Numbered from the stretch's first letter, positions 1 through 9,137 are shown. The stretch: DNA of 42,286 nucleotides from Oerskovia enterophila (GCF_001692445.1 NZ_MAQA01000042.1:1-42286), one strand, 5' to 3'. Notes: generated from the sequence alone by a model not told the origin. Program-made: numbers and translations.

Positions 1-194
1 CGACCCCCGTCCCCACCCCCGGAGACGTGCGGACCGGCGCGACGCCGTCGGGCGACGAGACCACCCACGACGCGGTCACCGCGGCCCTCGGCCGGCTCGA
101 CGAGCTGACCGACGCGCCCCTCGAGCACCACGTCACCGTCTTCGACGCGATCCACGAGGCACTGCAGGACCGCCTCGCGGACGCGGAGGACTGA
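1..194 (+). CDS. Small hypothetical protein, 3' end only
   Basis: An open frame enters from the left edge (codons begin at position 3) and ends at the TGA at 192-194, two bases before the tlyA start. The 63 visible residues end in an acidic, helical-looking stretch with a Leu/Glu/Asp/His-rich heptad-like pattern (segments such as ALGRLDEL and FDAIHEALQDRL). Short acidic proteins of this kind commonly precede tlyA in actinobacteria, and their function is not known to me. Third-position G/C bias matches the following genes, so the frame is very likely coding. The start lies outside the window. Co-transcription with tlyA is inferred from the 2-bp gap. Confidence 0.75.
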   Translation, partial: TPVPTPGDVRTGATPSGDETTHDAVTAALGRLDELTDAPLEHHVTVFDAIHEALQDRLADAED

Positions 195-196
195 GC

Positions 197-1228
197 GTGA
201 GCGCACGCGTGGACGCCGAGCTCGTCCGCCGCGGGCTCGCCCGCTCACGCGGGCGTGCCGCGGAGCTGATCGACGCCGGACGCGTCAGTCTCGACGGACG
301 CGTCGTGGCCAAGCCCTCCCTGCCGGTCCGGCCCGACCAGGAGATCCTGGTCGACCCCGACCCCGCCGACCAGGGATACGCGTCCCGTGCCGCGTTCAAG
401 CTGGCCGGCGCGCTCGACGCCGTCCGGGCAGGCGCGCCTGGGCTGGCTCCACGCATCGAGGGAGCCCACGGGCTCGACCTCGGGGCCTCGACCGGCGGGT
501 TCACCGACGTCCTGCTGCGCCGGGGGGCGCGCGGAGTCGTGGCCGTCGACGTCGGGCACGACCAGCTCGTCCCCTCGCTGCGGGACGACCCGCGCGTCAC
601 GGTCCGCGAGGGCTTCAACGTGCGCGACCTGACCCCGGACGACCTCGACGTGACGCCCGACGTCGTCGTCGCGGACCTGTCCTTCATCTCGTTGCGACTC
701 GTGCTGCCTCCCGTGGCCGCGGTCGTCGGCCCCGGCACCGACCTGCTCCTCATGGTCAAGCCGCAGTTCGAGGTCGGCCGCGAACGACTGGGCACCGGGG
801 GAGTGGTCCGCGACCCGGCGCTGCACGCACGTGCCGTGCTCGACGTGGCGCTCGACGCCGAGGGCCTGGGCCTGCGCCCGCTCGGCGTGATCCCGAGCCC
901 GCTGCCGGGCCCCAGCGGCAACCGGGAGTTCTTCCTGTGGCTGCGCCCCGACCCGCGCGTCGGCGACGTGGCAGGTGGTGCTCACCAGGACGCCCACCGT
1001 GCCGCGCTCGAGAGAGCGATCGAACAGGCGGTCCGCTCGCCGCTCGGCGAGCGGCCTCTCGTCGCGCTGGTCGGTGAACCCGCCGAACCTGACGGCGTCC
1101 GGCCCGCCGACCTGACAGACTCGCACACGGCGCCCGGCGACCAGTCGTCGCCGCGCGTCGGCGCGACCGACCACCTGGACCGTGCCGCCGGCACGGACCA
1201 GCACCGATCGACCGGAGGAGCCCTGTGA
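197..1228 (+). CDS. tlyA: TlyA family rRNA (cytidine-2'-O)-methyltransferase with long C-terminal tail
   Basis: An N-terminal S4 RNA-binding domain (about residues 1-60) is followed by an FtsJ-like Rossmann methyltransferase domain. The SAM-binding loop LDLGASTGGFTD is at residues 93-104, and the expected catalytic positions are K68, D160 and K188. The family 2'-O-methylates cytidines in 16S and 23S rRNA, which underlies capreomycin/viomycin sensitivity in mycobacteria. The GTG start follows the preceding stop by 2 bp and gives the usual MSARVDAELVRRGLARSR opening. Length is 343 aa against roughly 270 for the family; the extra 75 or so residues after about 265 are charged, low in complexity and probably disordered at the end. 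The stop overlaps the nadK start (GTGA), which implies translational coupling. Confidence 0.93.
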   Translation: MSARVDAELVRRGLARSRGRAAELIDAGRVSLDGRVVAKPSLPVRPDQEILVDPDPADQGYASRAAFKLAGALDAVRAGAPGLAPRIEGAHGLDLGASTGGFTDVLLRRGARGVVAVDVGHDQLVPSLRDDPRVTVREGFNVRDLTPDDLDVTPDVVVADLSFISLRLVLPPVAAVVGPGTDLLLMVKPQFEVGRERLGTGGVVRDPALHARAVLDVALDAEGLGLRPLGVIPSPLPGPSGNREFFLWLRPDPRVGDVAGGAHQDAHRAALERAIEQAVRSPLGERPLVALVGEPAEPDGVRPADLTDSHTAPGDQSSPRVGATDHLDRAAGTDQHRSTGGAL

Positions 1229-2226
1229 CCAGGAGAGTGCTGATCGTCACGCACGGTGGACGACCCGAGGCGGTCGTCGCGCTGCACGAGGCGGTCAAGG
1301 AGCTCCAGGACGCGGGCTTCGAGGTCGGGCTGCACGACGACGACCTCGCCGAGACGTTCGGCGACCACATGGCCCAGCTCCGCACGCGCGAGGGCGTCGC
1401 CGAGTCCGAGGTCGTCATGGTCCTGGGCGGTGACGGCACCATCCTGCGCGCAGCCGAGCTCACGCACGGCACCGGCGTCCCGCTGCTCGGCGTGAACCTG
1501 GGGCACGTCGGCTTCCTTGCGGAGGCCGAGCGCGAAGGGCTGCACGCCGCGGTCCAGCGCCTGGCCGCGCACGACTACGTGGTCGAGGAACGAGGCGTCC
1601 TCGAGGTCCGTGTCACGCTGCCCGGCGAGGACGAGCCGCGCGTCGGCTGGGCCCTCAACGAGGCCACGGTCGAGAAGGCGTCCCGCGAGCGCATGATCGA
1701 GGTGGCGATCGGCGTCGACGGCCGCCCGTTGTCCTCGTTCGGCTGCGACGGCGTCGTCATGTCCACCGCGACCGGGTCCACGGCGCACGCCTTCTCGGCC
1801 GGAGGGCCCATCGTGTGGCCCGACGTCGACGCCATGCTCCTCGTCCCGCTCGCCGCGCACGCACTGTTCGCCCGGCCCCTCGTGGTGGGGCCCTCGTCGA
1901 CGTTCGCGCTCGAGCTGCTGCAGCGCTCCGCGGGCCCGGGCGTCCTCACGTGCGACGGGCGCCGTCGCATCGACCTGCCCGCGGGTTCGCGCGTCGAGGT
2001 CCGGCGCGGTGACTCGCCGATCCGGCTCGCCCGCCTGAGCACCGCGCCGTTCACCGACCGGCTGGTCTCCAAGTTCTCCCTGCCGGTCGTGGGGTGGCGC
2101 GGTCGGGTGGCCGAGGACGCTGCCGAGGCCGCCCGCGTCGCGCGCCAGGCCGCGACCGCAGCCGTCGACGCGGCCAAGCGGCCCGACGGCGGGCACCCGA
2201 CCGCACCCGACCCGAAGGGGGAGTGA
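1225..2226 (+). CDS. nadK: NAD kinase
   Basis: ATP-dependent phosphorylation of NAD to NADP in the cytosol. The diagnostic GGDG motif lies at residues 68-71 (VMVLGGDGTILRAAE context), followed by GVNLGHVGFLAE, the NE motif in ALNEATVEK and the glycine-rich STATGSTAHAFSAGGP stretch that binds the dinucleotide. Length (333 aa) is normal for actinobacterial NadK once the Ala-rich C-terminal tail is included. The GTG start overlaps the tlyA stop by 4 bp, and the stop abuts the recN ribosome-binding site. The gene order tlyA-nadK-recN is conserved across actinobacteria. Confidence 0.96.
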   Translation: MTRRVLIVTHGGRPEAVVALHEAVKELQDAGFEVGLHDDDLAETFGDHMAQLRTREGVAESEVVMVLGGDGTILRAAELTHGTGVPLLGVNLGHVGFLAEAEREGLHAAVQRLAAHDYVVEERGVLEVRVTLPGEDEPRVGWALNEATVEKASRERMIEVAIGVDGRPLSSFGCDGVVMSTATGSTAHAFSAGGPIVWPDVDAMLLVPLAAHALFARPLVVGPSSTFALELLQRSAGPGVLTCDGRRRIDLPAGSRVEVRRGDSPIRLARLSTAPFTDRLVSKFSLPVVGWRGRVAEDAAEAARVARQAATAAVDAAKRPDGGHPTAPDPKGE

Positions 2227-2228
2227 CC

Positions 2229-3977
2229 GTGCTCGAGGAGATCTCGATCGAGAACCTGGGCGTGATCCGTTCCGCCCGCGTCCCCCTGCACCCGGGACTG
2301 ACCGTCATCACGGGCGAGACGGGCGCGGGCAAGACCATGGTCCTCACCGGCCTCGGCCTCCTCATGGGCGGCAAGGCGGACCCGTCGACCGTCCGCCCCG
2401 GCGCGACCGGTGCCGTGGTCGAGGGGCGCCTGCGCGTGAGCGGTCGCGACGCCGTCGGGCAGCGGATCGACGAGGCCGGTGGCAGCGTCGACGACGACGG
2501 GACCGTCGTGGTCCTGCGCACCGTCGCGGCCGAGGGTCGTTCGCGCGCACACCTGGGCGGACGCAGCGTGCCCCAGGGCGTGCTCGCGGAGATCGCCGAC
2601 GACCTCGTGACCGTCCACGGGCAGGCCGACCAGCTCCGGCTGCGGACCCCCAGCCACCAGCGCGCGGCCCTCGACGCGTTCGCGGGTCGCGCCCACGCGG
2701 TGCTCCTCGAGGAGTACCGCGCCGCGTGGACCGAGCGCAGCGGGCTCCTCGAGGAGATCGCCGACCTGACCACGCGCGCCCAGGAGCGCGCGCGCGAGGC
2801 CGAGCTGCTGCGCATCGGGCTCACCGAGATCGAGCGCGTGGACCCCCAGCCGGGGGAGGACACCGAGCTCACGTCGCTCGTCGCGCGCCTCGGCAACGCC
2901 GAGGAGCTGCGCCTCGGGGCGCAGGCCGCGCACGACGCGATCGTCGGCGACGACGCGCTCGACGGGGGCGACGTCCCCGGTGACGCGACCTCCGCCGTCG
3001 AGCGGGCTCGTCGCGCGCTCGAGACCGCGAGCCACCTCGACCCGAGCCTCACCGGTCTCGTCGAACGGATCGCCGGGGTCGGTTACGCCCTCGCGGACAT
3101 CGCGACCGAGGTCTCGGGCTACGTCGAGGACCTCCAGGCGGACCCCGGGGGCCTCGAGCAGGCGCACACGCGCCTGGCCGCGCTGAGCGCCCTGACCCGT
3201 ACCTACGGCGAGACGATCGACGACGTCCTGACCTGGGCCAGCGATGCCGGGCTGCGTCTGCTGGACCTCGACGACGGCGGAGAGCGCCTGCGCTCGATGA
3301 CCGAGCGCGCCGACGAGCTCACGGCGCTGCTGTCCGCGCTGGGCGCGCGCATCACCGCGTCACGCGTCGAGGCGGGCGAGCGGCTCGCGCACGCCGTGAC
3401 CGAGGAGCTCGCGGGCCTGGCCATGGGCGGCTCGCGGCTCGAGGTCGACGTGACGCCCGCCGACGAGCCGGGCCCGTGGGGCGCCGACGTCGTGACCCTC
3501 TCGCTCGTCCCGCACCCGGGTTCGCCGCCGCGCCCGCTCGGCAAGGGGGCCTCGGGCGGTGAGCTCTCGCGCGTCATGCTCGCGATCGAGGTCGCGCTGG
3601 CCACGTCGGGCACCGACGCCGGGACCGACGCCGCCGCGCCGCTGCCCACGTTCGTGTTCGACGAGGTCGACGCGGGGGTCGGCGGCCGTGCCGCGGTCGA
3701 GGTCGGTCGACGGCTCGCCTCGCTCGCGCGGTCCGCGCAGGTGATCGTCGTGACGCACCTCGCGCAGGTGGCCGCGTTCGCCGACTCCCAGCTCGTCGTG
3801 ACCAAGTCGCACGGCGGCGCCGACGGAGCCGATCCCGTCACAGTCACGGGCGTGCACGAGGTCACGGGCGAGGAGCGCGTCCGCGAGCTGGCGCGCATGC
3901 TCTCCGGGCAGGACGAGTCGGACGCGGCCCGTCAGCACGCGCTCGAACTGCTCGAGTCCTCGGTCGTGGGACGATAG
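2229..3977 (+). CDS. recN: DNA repair protein RecN
   Basis: SMC-like ATPase acting early in double-strand break repair. Walker A is GETGAGKT at residues 29-36. The centre is a Glu/Arg/Ala-rich coiled coil, and the C-terminal half carries the ABC signature GASGGELSR and Walker B VFDEVDAGVGG. The open frame extends upstream to 2094, but that stretch lies inside nadK. GTG codons occur in frame at 2223 and 2229; the purine-rich site AAGGGGG at 2215-2221 is spaced correctly only for 2229, giving 582 aa, the normal RecN size. It is the third gene of the tlyA operon. Confidence 0.95.
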   Translation: MLEEISIENLGVIRSARVPLHPGLTVITGETGAGKTMVLTGLGLLMGGKADPSTVRPGATGAVVEGRLRVSGRDAVGQRIDEAGGSVDDDGTVVVLRTVAAEGRSRAHLGGRSVPQGVLAEIADDLVTVHGQADQLRLRTPSHQRAALDAFAGRAHAVLLEEYRAAWTERSGLLEEIADLTTRAQERAREAELLRIGLTEIERVDPQPGEDTELTSLVARLGNAEELRLGAQAAHDAIVGDDALDGGDVPGDATSAVERARRALETASHLDPSLTGLVERIAGVGYALADIATEVSGYVEDLQADPGGLEQAHTRLAALSALTRTYGETIDDVLTWASDAGLRLLDLDDGGERLRSMTERADELTALLSALGARITASRVEAGERLAHAVTEELAGLAMGGSRLEVDVTPADEPGPWGADVVTLSLVPHPGSPPRPLGKGASGGELSRVMLAIEVALATSGTDAGTDAAAPLPTFVFDEVDAGVGGRAAVEVGRRLASLARSAQVIVVTHLAQVAAFADSQLVVTKSHGGADGADPVTVTGVHEVTGEERVRELARMLSGQDESDAARQHALELLESSVVGR

Positions 3978-3982
3978 CCGCG

Positions 3983-5167
3983 ATGAGAATCAGTCTGCGC
4001 AGATCCACGTCCGTCGTGACGGAGCCGGGAACCAGCGGCCCCGCACGAGTCGATGCCCGCACCAAGGCGCTCACCAAGAGGCTCAAGCCCGGTGACGTCG
4101 CCGTCATCGACCACCTCGACATCGACCGTGTCGCGGCGGACGCCCTGGTCACCGCCAAGCCTCTTGCGGTGCTCAACGCTGCGAAGTCGATCTCGGGGCG
4201 ATACCCGAACCTGGGCCCGGAGATCCTCGTCGACGCCGGGATCATCCTCATCGACGACCTCGGCAGCGGCATCATGAGCATCTCCGACGGGCGCGAGCTG
4301 CGCCTCGAGGACGGCAGGGTGTTCGCGGGCGAGGACCTGCTCGCAGAGGGCGTCCGTCAGACCTCCGAGACCATCGCGGTCAGCCTCGACGAGGCGCGCG
4401 CGGGGCTGTCCGAGGAGATCGAACGCTTCGCCGAGAACACCATGGACTACATGCGTCGCGAGCGCGAGCTCCTGCTCGACGGCGTGGGCGTGCCGGACAT
4501 CCGCACCGTGATCGAGGGCCGTCAGGTCCTGATCGTCGTGCGCGGCTACCACTACCGCGAGGACCTCGCGACGCTGCGCCCCTACATCAAGGAGTACCGG
4601 CCGATCCTGATCGGCGTGGACGGCGGCGCGGACGCGATCATCGACGCGGGCTGGAAGCCCGACATGATCGTGGGCGACATGGACTCCGTCTCGGACCGCG
4701 CGCTCGCGTGCGGCGCCGAGATCGTGGTGCACGCCTACCGCGACGGCAAGGCTCCCGGCCTCGAACGCGTCCAGGCGCTCGGCGTCGAGCCCGTGGTCTT
4801 CCCGGCGACGGGCACGAGCGAGGACATCGCCATGCTCATGGCCGACGACAAGGGAGCCGAGCTGATCGTCGCGGTCGGCACGCACGCGACCCTCGTCGAG
4901 TTCCTCGACAAGGGCCGTTCGGGCATGGCCAGCACGTTCCTCACGCGCCTGCGCGTGGGCGGCAAGCTCGTCGACGCCAAGGGCGTCTCACGCCTCTACC
5001 AGCACCGGATCTCCAACCTGCAGCTGACCCTGCTCTCGCTCGCCGGGCTCTTCGCCGTGATCATGGCGATGTGGTCCACGGCCGCAGGGCAGACGGTCTT
5101 CGGCATCATCGGTGCCCGCTTCGACGACTTCACCTCGTGGATCGGCGCACTGTTCGGGGGCGCATGA
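3983..5167 (+). CDS. steA: SteA-like cytokinetic ring protein (thiamine pyrophosphokinase-like fold)
   Basis: Homologue of corynebacterial SteA / mycobacterial Rv1697, which acts with SteB at the division site to promote daughter-cell separation. Residues from about 205 show the thiamine pyrophosphokinase-like core (GVDGGADAIIDAG, then VGDMDSVSD), so the fold is TPK-like although the family is not thought to make TPP. The C-terminus has a hydrophobic segment (about 345-365, LTLLSLAGLFAVIMAMW) and a second weaker one, which fits a membrane-anchored protein with a cytoplasmic domain. The ATG start follows recN by 5 bp. Position before steB supports the call. Regulation is probably by the upstream operon promoter. 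Confidence 0.88.
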   Translation: MRISLRRSTSVVTEPGTSGPARVDARTKALTKRLKPGDVAVIDHLDIDRVAADALVTAKPLAVLNAAKSISGRYPNLGPEILVDAGIILIDDLGSGIMSISDGRELRLEDGRVFAGEDLLAEGVRQTSETIAVSLDEARAGLSEEIERFAENTMDYMRRERELLLDGVGVPDIRTVIEGRQVLIVVRGYHYREDLATLRPYIKEYRPILIGVDGGADAIIDAGWKPDMIVGDMDSVSDRALACGAEIVVHAYRDGKAPGLERVQALGVEPVVFPATGTSEDIAMLMADDKGAELIVAVGTHATLVEFLDKGRSGMASTFLTRLRVGGKLVDAKGVSRLYQHRISNLQLTLLSLAGLFAVIMAMWSTAAGQTVFGIIGARFDDFTSWIGALFGGA

Positions 5168-5252
5168 GCCCCGGACCCTACGCTCCCACCACCTCCCTGA
5201 CGCGCGCCGCCCGCACGTCGCCCCGCACGGACACGAAGGACGCAACAGCACA

Positions 5253-6326
5253 GTGATCGACTTCAGGTACCACATCGTCTCGTTGATCTCGGTCTTCCTG
5301 GCGCTGGCGGTCGGGATCATCCTGGGTGCCGGACCGCTGCAGGGCGCGATCGGCGACCAGCTGACCGGGCAGGTCGAGCAGCTGCGTCTCGAGCGCAACG
5401 AGCTGCGCGACCAGCTCGACGCGACGAACCTCAAGGTCGCCGACGACCAGGAGTTCATCGTGGCCTCGGGACCGCAGCTCGTCGCGGGCACGCTCCAGGA
5501 CCGGCGCGTCGCCGTGGTGGACCTCGGCGACGTCGACGGCGACCGCTTCGAGGCCGTGCAGGAGCAGCTCGAGGGCGCCGGCGCGAGCATCGTCGGGCAC
5601 GTCCGCCTCAACGGTGCGTGGACCGACAAGAAGCAGGAGGACGCGCGCAAGGCGACGGCCACCGAGATCACCGACCTCGTGACCGGGGTCACGGAGTCCG
5701 GGACGGACGAGAAGCTGGCAGCAGGGCTCGCGACGTCCCTCACGGCGAAGCAGCTCGCGGCACCCGAGGAGCGCACCCCCGAGGCGGTCCAGATCGAGCT
5801 CAAGCTCGCCCAGGCCGAGCTCATCGAGGTCGTCCAGGAGCAGGACGTCCCTGCGGACGTCGTCCTGCTCCTCGCGCCCCAGGGCAAGGTCGCCCCGGCG
5901 ACCGACACCACGACCGGGGCCGCAGCCGAGGAAGCCGACACCTACGCGGTCTCGATCGAGGTCCTGCTCGCGCAGGCAGCCCAGGCGCGATCGGAGGGCT
6001 CGCTCGTCGCGGGCTCGACGCCCGTGCCCGGCGACCTGATCTCCACGATCACGGCCGACGCCGACCTCGCGGCCGTCCTGTCGACCGTGAGCGGCATCGA
6101 GGCTCCGGCCGGCCAGATCTCGGTCCCGCTCGCCCTCGCTGCCCGCATCGGGGACAAGGTGGGTCAGTTCGGGTTCGAGGAGGGCGCGACCGCGGTCATC
6201 CCGCCGTCCGTCCAGCTTCCCCCGGTCGACCGCACGCCCGCGGGAGCGGCCGACACGTCGCTCAGCACCGAGGGTACGGCCGGCACCGACGGCGCCGGGA
6301 CCACCGGCGAGACGACCGAGGGCTGA
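5253..6326 (+). CDS. steB: SteB / MctB-like membrane protein (copper transporter family, DUF3186)
   Basis: The protein opens with MIDFRYHIVSLISVFLALAVG, the hallmark of the Rv1698 (MctB)/SteB family: one N-terminal transmembrane helix (about 5-25), then a coiled coil (about 30-60) and a large extracytoplasmic domain. In mycobacteria the homologue was described as a copper-handling channel; in corynebacteria it pairs with SteA at the septum. The GTG at 5253 is chosen because the family N-terminus begins exactly there and GAAGGA lies at 5235-5240; the longer open frame from 5112 overlaps steA. Length is 357 aa with an Ala/Thr/Gly-rich tail. Which function applies here cannot be told from the sequence. 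Confidence 0.88.
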   Translation: MIDFRYHIVSLISVFLALAVGIILGAGPLQGAIGDQLTGQVEQLRLERNELRDQLDATNLKVADDQEFIVASGPQLVAGTLQDRRVAVVDLGDVDGDRFEAVQEQLEGAGASIVGHVRLNGAWTDKKQEDARKATATEITDLVTGVTESGTDEKLAAGLATSLTAKQLAAPEERTPEAVQIELKLAQAELIEVVQEQDVPADVVLLLAPQGKVAPATDTTTGAAAEEADTYAVSIEVLLAQAAQARSEGSLVAGSTPVPGDLISTITADADLAAVLSTVSGIEAPAGQISVPLALAARIGDKVGQFGFEEGATAVIPPSVQLPPVDRTPAGAADTSLSTEGTAGTDGAGTTGETTEG

Positions 6327-6329
6327 GCG

Positions 6330-7253
6330 ATGGGGACCTTCTTCCGCGCCCTCGGGGCAGGCGTCGTGGCGGCCGTCGTGACCGGCGGGGCGCGCAGCGT
6401 GCTGGACACGGTCTCGCCCGGTGGGCCCGACCGCTGGACGCGCACCAACCACCGGGGCGAACCCATCAGCCTGCTCGAGGGGCCCGCGGTGGCCGCGGGC
6501 CTCGTCGCGGGCGCTCTCGTCGCGGGACCCGACGTCCGCACCCGGACGGCGACCGCGCTCGCGACCGCCGGGGGTGGAGCGTTCGGCCTGGTGGACGACC
6601 TCGCGGAGGACACCTCGACGCGGACCAAGGGCATCAAGGGACACGTCGGCGCGCTCCTCAAGGGCCAGGTCACCACAGGGGGCCTCAAGGTCCTCGGGAT
6701 CGGGACGACGTCCCTCGCCGCAGCCTTCGTCGGCACGCGCAGGACAGGTTCCACGTTCGGCTACCTGACCGACGTCGCGGTCAACGGCTCGATCGTGGCG
6801 CTCAGCGCCAACCTCTTCAACCTGCTCGACCTGCGGCCCGGGCGCGCGCTCAAGTCGGGGGCGGCGCTCGCGCTGCCCCTCGCGGTGACGCCCGTGGGCG
6901 CCACGTCGGGTGCCGTGCTCGGTGCGGCCGTGGCCGCCGCGCCCGGAGACCTGAGCGAGCGAGACATGCTCGGCGACGGGGGAGCGAACGCCCTGGGCGC
7001 GCTCGTGGGCACCCAGGTCGCGTTCGGGACGCCGCGGGCCGTGCGTCTCCTCGCGCTCGCCGCGGTCCTGGGACTCAACGTCGCGAGCGAGAAGGTCAGC
7101 TTCTCGAAGGTCATCGACGGCAACCCGCTGCTGCGCCGGTTCGACCAGTGGGGTCGGCGCCCTGCGGCTCCCGCCGCTCGCCCGACGCCGTCGGCCCCGT
7201 CCGCGGCTTCGCCCGTCGACGAGCCGTCGTCCGGTCAGGACGCACCGGCTTGA
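6330..7253 (+). CDS. Uncharacterised multi-pass membrane protein resembling MraY/WecA phosphosugar transferases
   Basis: 307 aa with several Ala/Gly/Val/Leu transmembrane segments. Spaced motifs recall the polyprenyl-phosphate N-acetylhexosamine-1-phosphate transferase superfamily: GLVDDLAED with paired aspartates D89/D90, a GIKGHVGALLKG loop (101-112), NLFNLLDLRPGR (161-172) in the place of the NxxNxxDGxDG motif, and GDGGANALGAL (215-225) in the place of the third cytoplasmic motif. No enzymatic function is proved. The setting between the septal steAB pair and lipid II flippase murJ suggests a lipid-linked envelope step. The ATG lies 3 bp after steB and the stop overlaps the murJ TTG. Motif recognition is from memory of the family, not from an alignment. 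Confidence 0.7.
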   Translation: MGTFFRALGAGVVAAVVTGGARSVLDTVSPGGPDRWTRTNHRGEPISLLEGPAVAAGLVAGALVAGPDVRTRTATALATAGGGAFGLVDDLAEDTSTRTKGIKGHVGALLKGQVTTGGLKVLGIGTTSLAAAFVGTRRTGSTFGYLTDVAVNGSIVALSANLFNLLDLRPGRALKSGAALALPLAVTPVGATSGAVLGAAVAAAPGDLSERDMLGDGGANALGALVGTQVAFGTPRAVRLLALAAVLGLNVASEKVSFSKVIDGNPLLRRFDQWGRRPAAPAARPTPSAPSAASPVDEPSSGQDAPA

Positions 7254-8938
7254 GCGAGGACGTGACGCCGGGCCAGGACACCGCGCCCGCGCCACGCCCC
7301 GCGCGCGCCTCCCGGGTGCGTGCGGGGACGCAGACGCTCGCGGGCGCGGCCCTCATGATCACGGCCGTGACGATCGCGAGCCGGCTCGTGGGCTTCGCCC
7401 GCTCGCTGGTCATGGCGTGGGCGGTCGGAACTCCAGGGGTGGGCGCGGCGTACACGTCGGCCAACGTCCTGCCCAACGTCCTGTTCGAGGTCGCGGCCGG
7501 CGGTGCGCTCGCAGGCGCGGTCGTGCCTCTGCTCGCTGGTCCCATCGCGCGAGGCGCCCGGGTCGACGTGTCGAAGATCGCGTCGGCGCTGCTGGGGTGG
7601 ACCCTCCTGGTCCTCGTGCCGATCGGCGCGCTGCTCGCGGTGCTCGCCTACCCGATCGCTCACGTCCTGATGGCCGCCAAGCACCCGGAGCTCGTCGACG
7701 TCACGGCGCTGTTCGTCCGGGTCTTCGCGCTGCAGATCCCTCTGTACGGCATCGCGGTGATCCTCGGGGGGATCCTCCAGGCGCACAAGCGCTTCTTCTG
7801 GCAGGCGTTCGCGCCGCTCGTCTCGAGCGTCGTGGTCATCGTGGTGTACCTGGTGTTCGCGGGCATGGCTGACGGGAACCAGGCGGACGTCGCGGCACTG
7901 TCCACGAGCGCGATCGCCTGGCTGGGCTGGGGGACGACCCTCGGGGTCGCGGCGCTGGCGCTGCCCCTGGTCGTCCCCGTCGCCCGCACGGGAACCAGGC
8001 TGCGCCCGACCTTGCGCTTCCCCGGTGGGGAGGGCGTCCGGGCCCGCAACCTGGCCTTCGCCGGCGTGGGGGCGCTCGTCGCGCAGCAGGTGTCGGTGCT
8101 CGCGGCCATGTACGCGGCCACCAACTTCGGTCCTGAGGAGACGTTCCCGACGTACTTCTACGCGCAGCAGGTCTACCTGCTGCCGTACGCGGTGCTCGCG
8201 TTCCCGCTCGCCACGAGCGCGTTCCCGCGCCTGGCCGAGCACGTCGCCCAGGGGAGCCGCGAGCTCTTCGACCGGCTGCTGGCGTCGACGACGCGGACCC
8301 TGCTGCTGGTGTCGGGCGTGGGCGTGGCCGCGCTCGTCGCGGCCTCGGCCGCGGTCGAGGCGGTCTTCGCCGTCGTCACCGTCGGGTCCGTCGACGGTCT
8401 GGGAGCGGCCACCGCCGCGATGGCGCCTGGCATCGTGGGCTTCGCCCTGATCCTGCACCTGTCGCGCGCGCTCTACGTCCTGGACCGTCAGCGCGCGGCC
8501 GTCTCGGCGACCGCGGCCGGTTGGGTGGTCGTCGCGCTGCTGGCCGTCGCGGGCCCGGCGACGCTCGGCGCGGGCGACCAGGTGCGGGTGCTGGCGCTCC
8601 TCGGCCTCGCGACCGCGGTGGGCATGACCGTCGCGGGCCTCCTGCTCCTGCTCGCGGTGCGCCGTCACGCGGGCCCCGAGGCGGTGCGCGGCGTGCCTCG
8701 CACGCTGGCCGTGCTGGTCGTGGGCGTGGCGCTCGGCGGTGCGGCAGGCCGGGGACTCAGCGCGGTCCTCCTGCCCGACGACGCGCACGTCGCCGTGGCG
8801 CTCGCCGTAGGAGTCGGGGTCGCTCTGGTCGCGGCCGTGCTCGTCGTCGGACTCGCGTTGGTCGCGGACAGGTCGTCGGTCGTCGGGCTGGCGCGTCGCG
8901 GCCGGGGGAGCGCTCCGAAGGTCGCGGACCCGAGCTAG
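7250..8938 (+). CDS. murJ: MurJ-like lipid II flippase (MOP superfamily)
   Basis: An integral membrane protein with about 14 hydrophobic helices and the MviN/MurJ pattern: ASRLVGFARSLVMAWAVG near the N-terminus, then NVLPNVLFEVAAGGALAGAVVPLL. It translocates lipid II for peptidoglycan synthesis. TTG at 7250 overlaps the preceding stop (TTGA) and has CAGGA at 7236-7240 at good spacing. GTG 7262 is an alternative, but its AGGA lies too close. At about 562 aa it lacks the C-terminal pseudokinase and FHA-interacting part seen in mycobacterial MviN. It is the last gene of the core operon. Confidence 0.9.
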   Translation: MSEDVTPGQDTAPAPRPARASRVRAGTQTLAGAALMITAVTIASRLVGFARSLVMAWAVGTPGVGAAYTSANVLPNVLFEVAAGGALAGAVVPLLAGPIARGARVDVSKIASALLGWTLLVLVPIGALLAVLAYPIAHVLMAAKHPELVDVTALFVRVFALQIPLYGIAVILGGILQAHKRFFWQAFAPLVSSVVVIVVYLVFAGMADGNQADVAALSTSAIAWLGWGTTLGVAALALPLVVPVARTGTRLRPTLRFPGGEGVRARNLAFAGVGALVAQQVSVLAAMYAATNFGPEETFPTYFYAQQVYLLPYAVLAFPLATSAFPRLAEHVAQGSRELFDRLLASTTRTLLLVSGVGVAALVAASAAVEAVFAVVTVGSVDGLGAATAAMAPGIVGFALILHLSRALYVLDRQRAAVSATAAGWVVVALLAVAGPATLGAGDQVRVLALLGLATAVGMTVAGLLLLLAVRRHAGPEAVRGVPRTLAVLVVGVALGGAAGRGLSAVLLPDDAHVAVALAVGVGVALVAAVLVVGLALVADRSSVVGLARRGRGSAPKVADPS

Positions 8939-8955
8939 TCGTGGGGAGCTCGTCC

Positions 8956-8972
8956 GTCGGTCGCTGACCGAC
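8956..8972 (+). terminator. Weak hairpin after murJ
   Basis: A 7-bp perfect stem (GTCGGTC/GACCGAC) with a 3-nt loop lies 17 bp after the murJ stop. There is no T-tract. It may attenuate or end the tlyA-murJ operon before the pyrG promoter. The call is weak because short stems arise often at this base composition. Confidence 0.3.
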
Positions 8973-9131
8973 CTGCCCCTTCGGTCGACCGGAGCGGCGG
9001 GCTCCGCCGTCGGGACCACGTGCCTCCGCGGTCGCCCGGCACACCGCCGGCACCTGGCGCAGACTGGTGGACGAGCGCCCGACTGAGAGTCATCCCACGC
9101 TGGATCCGGAGCGCCCCCGACAAGTCGCTGA

Positions 9132-9137
9132 TAGCAT
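9132..9137 (+). promoter_or_regulatory. -10-like box TAGCAT before pyrG
   Basis: TAGCAT matches the TANNNT consensus for the main actinobacterial sigma factor and ends 8 nt before the pyrG GTG. That would place the transcript start at or next to the start codon. A GGAG at 9138-9141 lies between the two and would serve as ribosome-binding site only if transcription starts further upstream. No clear -35 hexamer is visible. Confidence 0.45.
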
